The notes beneath the pieces were generated by a model that was not told the origin of the DNA, searched no databases, and was given only the letters and a program-made list of their open reading frames with translations. A stretch of 56,663 bases of DNA, from NCBI GenBank assembly GCA_027596075.1, contig JADGJC010000270.1, forward strand, positions 1 through 56,663. Direction: 5' to 3'. Position 1 is the stretch's first letter. Every line of letters starts with the position of its first letter. Below, piece by piece: positions 46,811 to 56,043 of the stretch. Origin of the DNA: Rhizophlyctis rosea (Eukaryota > Chytridiomycota > Chytridiomycetes > Rhizophlyctidales > Rhizophlyctidaceae). A program made the translations under genes and the position numbers.

Positions 46811-47581
46811 AGTGAGGTTGTGCCGTAAGACAGTTGCGGGAATACGTGAATGTATCCTCGTTGATGACAAGAAACCACCTGATGTGCGGGAGAAATCTGT
46901 ATTCATTGGTTATAACTCGTCGCATAGGGTGAAATGGATATGAACAATGTGGGATATGCAGGCGCGCTTTCTGAATGTTGGAGACATGTTCCATAAACTC
47001 CGATGGCAAGGACCCTGATGAGAGACCCATGAGATATGGCTTGGCGGCTCTCACGTGTTTGTGGCCAAGTCACTATCCAGGTGGGAGAGCTTCCTCAGGA
47101 TCACCTTGCCTCCTGATCTCACCTTACTCATCTTTTCTCACGAGCCACCATAGCGACGTGATCCCAGCTGTTTCTGGGTTCAAATCCCAGTTTAGCAATC
47201 CAATCCACCACTGCGAGTATTTCGAAGCATCAAAACGCTGACGGTCGTGTGGTAAATTCTTTCCTCGTGGCACCTTGCAAACCTCACGTATCTCATTCAT
47301 CCTTTCTCAGGTTGGAAGAGTCTCCTGAAAAGATTGGTAAGGGCTTCGAAAAGGGACAACACCTGCAGTGACTTGTAGCTCACGCTTTTGAAAAGCACTA
47401 AACTTTGACTGCTTCATACACCTATTTGGGCAGAAACTCAGTCACTGCCAAACAAAACAAATCGTGAGTCGCCAACATTGCTTATCACCTCACGCTTGGC
47501 TCACACCTAACGCGGCAGTTGAGGCACCGTCCTTCTCCAACACTTGCTTCCATCCATCCATTCATTCGACGCCATCACCAT
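46811..47581. other. intergenic region
   Basis: 772 bases without a supported exon. A T-arm-like hairpin CTGGG-TTCAAAT-CCCAG lies at ~47175-47192 but the rest of a tRNA is missing. Confidence 0.4.
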
Positions 47582-47639
47582 GGTACGCCAACAAGACACA
47601 AGTGGGCAGTTTGGGTCTGCCATCCGCAATACCGAGCCG

Positions 47640-48056
47640 CAAGGCTCAGAGTTCAAGACCTTTCTTGTTCTGTTAAGCCTCATGTAACCCGTGAGAGCTG
47701 ATGTTGCGGGGGACCTCATAAGATGTATGGGGAATAGACTTACGATTCAAGACCCGACAGGTACGTTTCCATTACGACACCTCAGAACTCACTCAACCTT
47801 TTTAGTTTCAACCTCAAGAACATCCTGGCGTTTGCACCATTGCACACGGGACGTCAGCGAATTTGGTGTGACTGGGTTGTGTAAGTAACCTCGGGGCAAC
47901 CGCCCGCTGCACTTTCCCGGACTGCTTTTGGTACCAGAGGTCCAGGACTTTCTTGTCCTGAGAGCCCCTCGGTATTACGTTCGGTGCACATGTGCAGGGC
48001 GACCTCATACCTTAGTATGGGGAGTGGATTCGACTCGAGACTACGGTTGGTATGTA
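47640..48056 (+). repeat. duplicated ~120-base segment (two copies)
   Basis: The segment at ~47643-47765 (containing GACCTTTCTTGTTCTG, GGGGGACCTCATAAG and GTATGGGGAATAGACTTACG) recurs at ~47938-48055 (GACTTTCTTGTCCTG, CAGGGCGACCTCATACC, GTATGGGGAGTGGATTCGAC). Similarity is obvious but diverged. The spacing is about 295 bases. Confidence 0.65.
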
Positions 48057-48432
48057 TCACACCCGCCCCAACTGACGTGCTACTGTTCAGAACGGACCAT
48101 TTGTGGAAGTCAGGCCAAAACGACCGTGAAAGCCGGTGCCCTCAATGGGAAACAAGCCGCCGTGCCGTACGCACAACATGCACGATTCCGTTCTGCAGTC
48201 GAATTCCTCATCAAGCCTCATACCTCCACCCACACATCCACGGATCACGACCTTCGGTCTTATCGGGTTCGACGCGGTGAGTGAACATCAAACAAGATTC
48301 CAACAATCTCGAGCATCGGCGGAAGGGAATACATGGGCTGGAATATATCACATACGGGAAGAAGAAGTTCCGCTAGGTACCATCTGCTTCATCCTTTGGG
48401 CATGCAAGCAAAGATTGATCTTTATTCTGCAG

Positions 48433-48786
48433 ATTACCTTCCTCCGAAAAGGCACAAGCAGATGGGGTATTTGAGTTGGGGCGCAGAACCTCTGGGAATC
48501 GGAAGTGCCGCTGGGTACTTTACATGTCGGTTCTTTTCACGGGCAAACAATGCACTGACTGCTTTCCTAACAGACTACCTTATCTCGGAGAGGCACGTGC
48601 GGAAGGGTTGTTTGGGTGGGAGGGAGATTCGGCCATGGGGATTGGAGGTGCCGATCGGTAAGCCATCTCATTGACCAACAATTCATCAAGATATTGAAAT
48701 GACTTCTCCCTAGATTACCATGCCTCGAAGGCACATGGCGGACGGGACACGGAGTTGGATTACTGATCGTGGGGATCCACTGCTCG
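48433..48786 (+). repeat. three exon-sized tandem repeats, ~140-base period
   Basis: Units at 48433-48514, 48574-48657 and 48714-48786 start ATTACC or ACTACC and share a GG-CAC step and a downstream GGGG/GCAC-type end. Start-to-start spacing is 141 and 140 bases. Each unit is preceded by AG (CTGCAG, CAG, TAG) and followed by GT (GTACTT, GTAAGC, GTAAGC), so each looks like one exon plus its intron. The third unit carries a stop in the shared frame. Confidence 0.7.
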
Positions 48787-49854
48787 GTAAGCGCGCCAGT
48801 GTTCGTGTCCAATGCAATTACCATACTGACACATCTTATCCCAGACAGACGACACTGCATTACTGTTCATTCTTATTCATCAGTCCTGATCTTTCGGCAT
48901 TGCGGGCCTTGGGTCTCTTATGCCCCTTGGCTGTGCTGGCACCCGTGACGGCCTCGCAAGAGGTGGCCCTTAGGATAAATGCGCGGGAGCCGGTGCGCGG
49001 GGTTCCAATGTGCTGGAAGAGACGACGGATTTGAGGTGCGGCCGTTGGGCCCGTTATGAAGTATGTGTTCTATTCATCTCTTCTAGGAACTTTCTCATGA
49101 TGTGCTTACGTTCCGTTCCCTTCCGCAGAGTCCTTGCGTATACCTACAGGCAACTGCGGTTACTCAAGCCTCCTGTCAAGTCAGGTGCCGGCCGGTCGAG
49201 CGGGTCGAGGTTCTCCACAACTGGCCTTTGGGCTCCTGGTTGGCCGCAAGTTGAGATCAACATTGAACTGGTTGAGCCCACAAGTTCGTCACAATCGCTT
49301 CCGGGCTCCCAGTTGCAAGGTGAGTCGGGGTGTGTGACACTGTGAAGGAAGGTGGAAGGAACGCAAACGGCGCCATACAAGCACTGTGGACTTTTTGTCC
49401 TTGTAAGTCGACTTTGAAGCGCAAGCGGGTCCACTTCGCTGTTGAGCATGGAACGAGAAATTCGGGAAGTGGGAGATTTGTGTGGGTCATTGCCAGTGTT
49501 GCGTTTCCGGAAACATTCTTTCGCTGTCACCATCCCTGCATTTCCGCACTTGGCCGAAATCGGGCGCGGGTCCGCATACATCAACCTTTGCCCTGCAGCG
49601 TTTATTACATTTTGTGTCCTTGATCCAAAGCATTATTTGTATCAATTCAACTATAATAAAGAATAAATGTAGTTGAGCCTTCATTCATTATGAGCTATCG
49701 TCGGTTGTCTTCCAAATCAGCGATGCTTTTTTTCAATGTTATTCCTGGTCAGGGTATGTATTAAGGCAGGCATGTGCTCGGATCGCAAGCATTGTCCGCC
49801 AACAGCAACGATATGATACAATATGTACAGCGTCAAACGGGAGCAGCAATGGCT

Positions 49855-50667
49855 TTAGTAGTAGTATACTCCGAACGCTGTGCAGAGGTCATGTTAATGG
49901 ATGGCGAAATTGGTCGTTACGGGTTTTCTCATGCACATGACTCACCAACGGCGACACAGAAGAGGGAGTCCTGGATGGGGAGCGACATCAGTGTTAACTT
50001 CTGCGCTGTGGACGAGGAAGGGTCAAGTGATGATTTTCGACAAGGTCAATACATACATTCATGAACGTATCCTGTGCAATGTTGTCCGTGTCTGCGTCCC
50101 AGAAGCAGCGGCAGCCCATCCTTTCAAATTCAAAGATGGGGTCAATAAAAGTCCCTCGGGACATACATATGCTGACGACGGTTTTGAATGCGCTACCTGA
50201 CGCCTTCTCCTCTCATCTCCCCAATGACGACGTTGACAACGAACTTATATCTTTGCAGTTCGAGTTCTGAGAGTCAAAAAATAATATCCGCAAATTAGAG
50301 ACGCCGCCACCTCCCCGAACCGCTGCTTGTGCCAATCCGCATTCTTCTGCACCCCTGCTCAAAACTACACTTCTCACCCTTCAGCCTGTTCTTGATCTCG
50401 TCGGCGATCTCACGCGTCCATTGCGAGCAGGTGTCGGGGTGGTAGGTTGCGCCCGTGAGACGGTCGGTGAGGATTTGTTTGATGAGTTTTGTGACGATTG
50501 CTGGGCGGAATCTTACAGGGGAAAAGAGAGTTAGTCAGTGCGGGGTCACTGAACACGTGCGGACAAGGAGAGAGAAAAACTGGATAGATCCTTTTGAGGC
50601 GGATGGCGCTGACGTACTTTTGTTTGAAGTTTGGGCGGATGCTGTAGGCGGATGCGTCGGCCATCAT
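49855..50667 (-). CDS. Tctex-type dynein light chain (DYNLT2B/TCTEX1D2-like)
   Basis: Predicted light chain of retrograde (flagellar, IFT) dynein, about 121 aa in several small exons. Start MMADASAYSIRPNFKQK at 50667; exon 2 FRPAIVTKLIKQILTDRL, LTGATYHPDTCSQWTREIAD, EIKNRLK; exon 3 ELELQRYKFVVNVVIGEMRG; exon 4 RMGCRCFWDADTDNIAQDTF; then DSLFCVAV and the terminal AFGVYYY (stop 49855). The joins use GT-AG borders and together reproduce the complete Tctex1 fold, including the RYKFVVNVVIGE strand and CRCFWDADTD motif. Unspliced frames hide it well. Tctex2B-type light chains work with cilia and flagella, so this supports a fungus with swimming zoospores. The ATG pair at the start leaves a one-codon ambiguity. 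Confidence 0.88.
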
Positions 50668-50981
50668 ATTTGGAAGCTTGCGGTAAAAGGGGTTTCGATT
50701 TGTCTGAATGGTGCCGAGGGTGGTGAGAGTTAGCAGATGTAAGGCGCTTTACACTACCCGATACGCACTATGCCAGAGTGAAAAGTGATCGATATACCTA
50801 CCCAAAAGTTATGAACAAGGTAAGGGATAGTAAAAATCACGTTTTGGCGATGGTCGATAAACATTTTGAAGTTCGGACAGGCAGGTCACTGTCATGTCAT
50901 CTCAAAATGCATCAGCAGGGCAGGAGCTATGATTCGATAACTGATTGACACCAGGTTAACCTTTAGACCCCAAATGGCACC

Positions 50982-50997
50982 GTAGTACCGGTACTAC
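50982..50997. promoter_or_regulatory. perfect 16-base palindrome, copy 1
   Basis: GTAGTACCGGTACTAC is its own reverse complement, set in CACC...ACACG. A second, near-identical palindrome lies 177 bases downstream with the same flanking CACC and ACAC. The paired arrangement suggests a binding site for a dimeric regulator. Confidence 0.5.
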
Positions 50998-51158
50998 ACG
51001 ACCCCTGTTACGAGACACCTTATAGACTCATTTTTCGACAACACATGCATGCTAATGCAGCTTTCTTATGGACACCCCAGTGAATAAGGTATCCGTACGT
51101 CCAAGTCATCATCCAATTGGACGCCTCAGCGAGGTATAAATAACGACTGAAAGACACC

Positions 51159-51174
51159 GTAGTACCCATACTAC
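51159..51174. promoter_or_regulatory. palindrome, copy 2 (imperfect)
   Basis: GTAGTACCCATACTAC matches copy 1 except at the two central-right bases, and is flanked by CACC and ACAC like copy 1. It lies 24 bases after TATAAATA at 51135. Confidence 0.5.
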
Positions 51175-51399
51175 ACTTTTTGGCATTCACACCTTGTCGT
51201 GGAAAATGGCCGGGTGCTCTTAAGCAAAGTTGATGCAACACCTCCAAGCAACAAATCAGCCTAAAAAGGACCCTGAAGCTGGACGCGTGTAACGTGTCAG
51301 TCAGCACATTGCGCACACCTCGCTTTCTCAAGTGGGCAATGGGTGACAGCCCCTTGAACACGATGAACACAAGGAATGGCATTGGACACAACGAGCAAG

Positions 51400-51407
51400 T
51401 ATAAAAA
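51400..51407 (+). promoter_or_regulatory. TATA box candidate for the HET gene
   Basis: TATAAAAA about 290 bases before the start codon. It fits if the 5' UTR is long or contains a short intron. Confidence 0.4.
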
Positions 51408-51687
51408 GGGCGTGCACCGCCTTGCTTTCTCCTCCCATCCTTTCCTGGTCAGGAGAGAAATTCTTATGATTCCAATACATAGGTGACGGCAAGGTAAACA
51501 GGATGATATCATTCATTGTAGCTAGTCTCTTCATTAAATCCTCCTCTCCCTCATAAATCAGTGCTCCTCAAACCCTGTTCGCAAGGAGGACTGCCATAAT
51601 CTGATTCGGTTCCGCTAAACAAAGGTATGATCTTTCTCACATTCGATAGAGATGTAATCGTAATCATATACCTTCGTCGCTTTGCAG

Positions 51688-53862
51688 ATGGTGCTGATGA
51701 AAGGCGAGCATTCGGCCTGGTTTGACCGAGAAAGACCCAGGCAGCCAATCGAATACGCCGTTGTCTCGCACATATGGAACGCATCCAATCCGCAGTCCGT
51801 GCGCGGTTTGGAAATACCTGTGCTACTGAGCGACAACATCGAGAAGATTGCGTGGGTTTCTGAGCTTGCGATGGATAAAGCAGGGCCCCCGGTTTGGTTG
51901 GATGTGTACAGCGGAGAATTCGACGCGAACGGTCACCCCTTCAAATCAGCGACCAATCCTTCGAAATCAAGAACCGATCCTCCACGCCCACATGATTATA
52001 TTCTGCAAATGTGTAACACCGCTTTAAAGGAAGCCAGCTGGACCTACACTCTCATCAATCACGACCATTTCCGCGCTATCGTACGAATCGCCGACCTCTT
52101 GAAGCAAACTAACTCCAACTTTCAAAAATCCGGAACGCGGCAATCCGTCGCGTACACTTTCAAAGAGGTTTCCAAAGCCGTTGAAAAGGTTACAACCTCA
52201 GAATACTTTACGAGAGTTTGGGTCAAGCAGGATCGTTTTTGGGCCAGAGACCCAATCTTCATATGCGAGCAGCATCCGCGAGGCTGCCCAGAGGGAGGTT
52301 CTTATGCATTTCAAGGGCAGAAGGGTGTGGCTGGGCATGATTTGCTTCAGTTTATCGAGGAGCTCGAAACATCTGCCGGAAAAGAAGTGGGTGCTGTGCT
52401 TTCCACCAAGGTTTTGCACGTGCTCTGTCCCAGGCTTCTTTGGGAAAGGAAACTTGGTGTTGTAGATTGGGAGGCCTACTATTCTTGCCTCACAACACTA
52501 GTCGACACCACCAACTGCAGTGCTATGAGGGTGCGGGACGCTTTTTATGGAATAGCCGGTCTCGCCTTTCCCACCGTCAATCTTGTCAATCTCATCTATC
52601 ATCACGACGACTTGAACTGGGTGCTTACCCTGTGCAAACTTTCAAATGAGTTAGTTCAGTGGTATCCTGATGGAAAGCTCCCATCCAACGAGTTCCGCTG
52701 GGAGGTGTGGAGGCACATGACGTTAGCTCCTCGTGTGCAAAAGGACGGTTCCCTCGGCCCGATGATCCCGCTACTGGACCCTCCCCAAGGGGCACATTGC
52801 TTCCGAGAATCCTTCATCGTTGGACTGCCGAGCTTTCAATCCGCGTATTGCACCATCTCCCACGTGTGGGGAAAGACGAAGGTTATTTCCCCCTGCCCCT
52901 GCCATCCTACCGTCCAAATCGAATCGGAAAAGAAGCTTAGCACCATCACAGAACTCGCTGCCGGGCTGACGTCGGAGGGTTTAGGTATCTGGTTTGATGT
53001 AGCTTCTATAGATCAGACGGATGCGGATGATCAGTCGATGCAGGTTAATTACATGGCTATAGTGTATGGAAATGCGAAGGCGACGTATATAGTGGTGGAT
53101 CACCAGGCGGTCATGTTCATGAAGGAATTCGTAGATACTGTGGAGGAGGTGCTTGCGTCTCATGGCAGATGGGTTGGCGGGCTGCAGAGACTGGCGGGAA
53201 GTAGGGACCGTCCTTTTGATCTCGGCGATTATGACGATCGGGTCTGGACGTTACAGGAGCAATTTCTCTCTCGTAATCCCATCTACCTGTGCCTATGTGC
53301 GGTGTGCTCGGAGGACAGAAAGGGAAGCATGGTAGCGGGATCGCTCGTTCATAGTGCTGCAATGCGTGGGAAGGGTCTCGTCAACGGTTTTCCGGATCTC
53401 GCCGAGTTGTTTGAAGAAGCCTTACTGGTAGCTCCGAGACTGACATGGGATTCGGAGGGCAACGGGGTGGGAAGTCCGCTTTACTACAAGATGCTGGATG
53501 GGCTCGTCAACGGCAGACAAAGACATTGCTCCCGGGAGTGTGACTACATCCTCGGATGCTACAAACTCGTTTTTCCCAACCTCAACGTCCCATCTTCGCT
53601 CGTCCGAAAACCGAAGCAACTGCAGGATTTCGTCGCTCGCGCTGCGGCTTCGTCGGGTTGTCTGCTTGTGCCGTTGGCGGAAGTCAGGGAACGATACGCC
53701 AAGCCTAGTTGGAACTTCTGGTCATTGATTAGATTCTCGTCACGAGCTCGGACGGTCACTGAGCCGCATTATGAGGTTCCGGATTCCTCTGACTCATTAC
53801 TACCCGGTCTTGGTCGAAGTATCGAAAAGTTTGGATCATGGCGAAAATCTTTGCGGCGGTGA
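51688..53862 (+). CDS. protein with two tandem HET-like domains
   Basis: An intronless frame of 724 aa from the ATG at 51688. Two regions carry the heterokaryon-incompatibility (HET) domain pattern. The first (~residues 20-210) has IEYAVVSHIWN, PPVWLDVYSGEFDANG, then YILQMCNTALKEASWTYTLI and a late TRVWVKQDRFWARDPIFI; its central Asp/Gln motif is lost. The second (~385-530) is more canonical: AYCTISHVWGKTKV, LGIWFDVASIDQTDADDQ, QVNYMAIVYGNAKATYIVVD and DDRVWTLQEQFLSRNPI. A helical C-terminal region follows, ending RKSLRR. HET domains act in non-self recognition and programmed cell death in Ascomycota and Basidiomycota; they are not usual in chytrids. Two in one protein, in a single long exon among intron-rich genes, is notable. 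The biological role here is unknown. Confidence 0.72.
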   Translation: MVLMKGEHSAWFDRERPRQPIEYAVVSHIWNASNPQSVRGLEIPVLLSDNIEKIAWVSELAMDKAGPPVWLDVYSGEFDANGHPFKSATNPSKSRTDPPRPHDYILQMCNTALKEASWTYTLINHDHFRAIVRIADLLKQTNSNFQKSGTRQSVAYTFKEVSKAVEKVTTSEYFTRVWVKQDRFWARDPIFICEQHPRGCPEGGSYAFQGQKGVAGHDLLQFIEELETSAGKEVGAVLSTKVLHVLCPRLLWERKLGVVDWEAYYSCLTTLVDTTNCSAMRVRDAFYGIAGLAFPTVNLVNLIYHHDDLNWVLTLCKLSNELVQWYPDGKLPSNEFRWEVWRHMTLAPRVQKDGSLGPMIPLLDPPQGAHCFRESFIVGLPSFQSAYCTISHVWGKTKVISPCPCHPTVQIESEKKLSTITELAAGLTSEGLGIWFDVASIDQTDADDQSMQVNYMAIVYGNAKATYIVVDHQAVMFMKEFVDTVEEVLASHGRWVGGLQRLAGSRDRPFDLGDYDDRVWTLQEQFLSRNPIYLCLCAVCSEDRKGSMVAGSLVHSAAMRGKGLVNGFPDLAELFEEALLVAPRLTWDSEGNGVGSPLYYKMLDGLVNGRQRHCSRECDYILGCYKLVFPNLNVPSSLVRKPKQLQDFVARAAASSGCLLVPLAEVRERYAKPSWNFWSLIRFSSRARTVTEPHYEVPDSSDSLLPGLGRSIEKFGSWRKSLRR

Positions 53863-54909
53863 CGGCAGTTGGATCAGAGCATCAAGGGAATCGTTGTGCG
53901 TACATTCCGGGAGTTGTTATGGGGCATCTGAAGTACTTCAGGGAATTGAAAGGGTGTAGCATGGATGGAGCTTTGTAGGTATGTGGTAGGAAGTGGTATT
54001 CGAAATTGGGAAGGAGGGCCAGTGTACAGTTGCGATATAACTAGATGGGGGTCGAAGTGAAGTGGAGTTCAACGATCCTCACCATACAATACAGCTTCAC
54101 GTCAACACACAATATGTAGGATAATGAATTGGGAATGTAGATTTGCCATAGAACAGATTCATTATGTAGATAAACGGTCGAATAAGGAGTAGGTGCGGTA
54201 GAGAAATGGTGATATGTTATGATCATATGGAAGGCGAAATCTCCTCAAAGTCCCCCTTTTACGAAAATATCCCTCTCTTTCAACTCCTATATAGATCTCA
54301 CTGTAATTTGTGGACTTGTGAACAGGAGCAGACTCAAGTGTGAAGATTCCGTTGCCTTTGAGCCGCCTCTGTTCTGTCACTCTTATCGACGTTACCTCAA
54401 CATGATGCTTCTTTCGTGATGGAGCTTGATTTGGTTCCCACAAGCTTAGTATAAGGATCTGCGTAAAGGCAATCATCAACCGTGGGTGTCCCATACTTCA
54501 CAAGGACCCTGAAATAGGTCACATATCATTATTCTTACGTAAGCAAGAGCAGGGTGGCCTGATCTCAGGAGGCCACCCAAAAATTTCAAGAATGTAGCCG
54601 CGCGTGCGCCACACTCGGGCCAAAAATGGTCCCACTTTCGGCCGGACATTGCATGATGGGGAAGATGAGATGAGTTCGCCCGCAGTTTAGCCTCAGCCGC
54701 CTTCCTTGCGACAACGCCAACCCCCCCTTTTATCAAGACCGCGGTCTTGCTTGCACTTGCTTTCACGTTCTCATCGTCATCCCCCCTTCCCACCGCCCTC
54801 CGCGTTGAGGAACCCTCTTCAATTTCTCATATAGAGGTGCAAAGTCGGTCGACATCTCCCAGTAAAGGTAGTCCTCTTCCTCTCGACCCACTCATCGCCC
54901 TAAAGCAAG
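53863..54909. other. intergenic region upstream of ERG25
   Basis: About 1.05 kb with no supported exon. A pyrimidine-rich stretch (~54770-54900) precedes the ERG25 start and is probably its promoter/5' UTR. Confidence 0.45.
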
Positions 54910-56043
54910 ATGGCCGTCGACGTGCTAAACATCACCGCTGCGGCGTTGAAGAACGTCACTGCCAGGTATCTTGGTTTCGTCTTGATCCTCCTTGCGCGCT
55001 GAAGCTCACGCTCCAAATTGCTTACTTCACAGCGACGCGGTCTACCAACCTAACTACTTCGAACGCACTTGGCTTTCGATGTTCGAAGGCAAAGACTATG
55101 TTATCATCCGCCTCGCCGTTATCCTCTTCCTGTGGCACGAGTTTGTCTTCTTTGCCCGTTTCTTGCCTTATTATCTTTGCGATTTCATCCCCTTCTTTAG
55201 GAAGTACAAGATCCAAGAGGTAAGCGCAAGCGATCGGCATCGTATGTCCGATCCAGGCATATCTTTGATATAATTGCCTAACACACATCCTCCACCTCAT
55301 CTATCCTCAAACAGAGCAAAGAAAACACCCCCGAACTCTACTGGAAATGCATAAGACACGTCATCCAATCCCAACTCACCATCCAACTCCCCATGATGAT
55401 GGGTTTCCACCCCGCCGCAACCCTCCTCGGAATGAAATTCCTCGAAGTCCCCTTCCCAACCCTCTCAACAATAGCCCTCTCCTGCCTCTTCTGCATGATC
55501 GCAGAAGACACTTACCACTACTTTGCCCACCGTCTCCTCCACTACGGTTCCCTCTACAAAAACATCCATAAGCTCCACCACGAGTACTCTGCGCCCTTCG
55601 GGTTGGCGGCTGAATACGCCCACCCGATTGAGGTGTTGTTCACGGGGATGGGTTTCTTTGTTGGACCGGCTATTTTGTTGTTGTGTGGTGTTGATATGCA
55701 TGTGATGACGATGGCGGCTTGGTTGGCGGTGCGGTTGGTGACTGTGGTGGATGTGCATTCTGGGTATGATTTCCCGTGGAGTATTAGGAATGTTTTGCCG
55801 TTTTGGGGCGGATCGGATTTCCATGATTATCACCACATGGCTTTCGTTGGTATGTTTTCTTGACTCGTTGGGGGTTTCTGCGTTCAATGGAATCGGATAT
55901 TTGGATACCTCGGCGACTAACGTTCTTCAATTCCAGGCAACTACTCCTCGACCTTCCGGTGGTGGGACTGGATCTTCGGCACTGACGCTGGTTACAACAA
56001 CTGGAAGAAGAGGGAGGCTGAGAAGTCCAAGAAGGCCCAATAA
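54910..56043 (+). CDS. ERG25: C-4 methylsterol oxidase (ERG25)
   Basis: Predicted ER membrane enzyme that oxidises the C-4 methyl groups of sterol intermediates in ergosterol synthesis. Four exons (54910-54965, 55033-55219, 55315-55849, 55937-56043) give about 294 aa. Membrane segments include VIIRLAVILFLWHEFVFFA and VLFTGMGFFVGPAILLLCG. The three histidine boxes of the fatty-acid hydroxylase superfamily are all present: HRLLH, HKLHH and HDYHH. The preceding DTYHYFAHRLLH and the VDVHSGYDFPWS segment are typical of the family. The C-terminus ends in a lysine-rich KKREAEKSKKAQ, which may act as an ER-retrieval-like basic tail. Length and motif spacing match known ERG25/MSMO1. No defects are seen. 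Confidence 0.95.

Larger units (their letters stand above)
47582..49665 (+). pseudogene. degenerate gene, possibly arrestin-like, with internal duplications
   Basis: A run of short coding-like pieces on the plus strand from ATGGTACGCCAACAAGAC (47582). Segments such as RYYVRCTCAGRPHTLVWG, IPPPTHPRITTFGLIGFD, PGWPQVEINIELVEP and KHSFAVTIPAFPHLAEIG have the beta-strand look and order of arrestin N- and C-domains. A stop appears inside the first block (TAA near 47690) and frames change repeatedly. Pieces are bounded by AG and GT dinucleotides at plausible spacing, so part of this may be real splicing. Two kinds of internal duplication are visible (see repeat entries). I cannot assemble one continuous protein. 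It may be a decaying gene, a very exon-rich live gene, or both a gene and its duplicated fragments. Confidence 0.35.
50668..51687. promoter_or_regulatory. divergent 1-kb region upstream of dynein chain and HET gene
   Basis: No exon is supported. It contains two related palindromes (see entries), a TATAAATA at 51135-51142 and a TATAAAAA at 51400-51407. A short intron in the 5' UTR of the HET gene is possible: GTATGA near 51625 and TTTGCAG directly before the ATG at 51688. Confidence 0.45.

Noticed and set aside
47160..47200. tRNA-like T arm (CTGGG-TTCAAAT-CCCAG)
   Set aside because: No matching acceptor, D or anticodon stems at the right distances, so not a tRNA gene.
51682..51687. TTG as start of the HET protein
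   Set aside because: The first ATG in frame is at 51688 directly after a TTTGCAG acceptor-like sequence.
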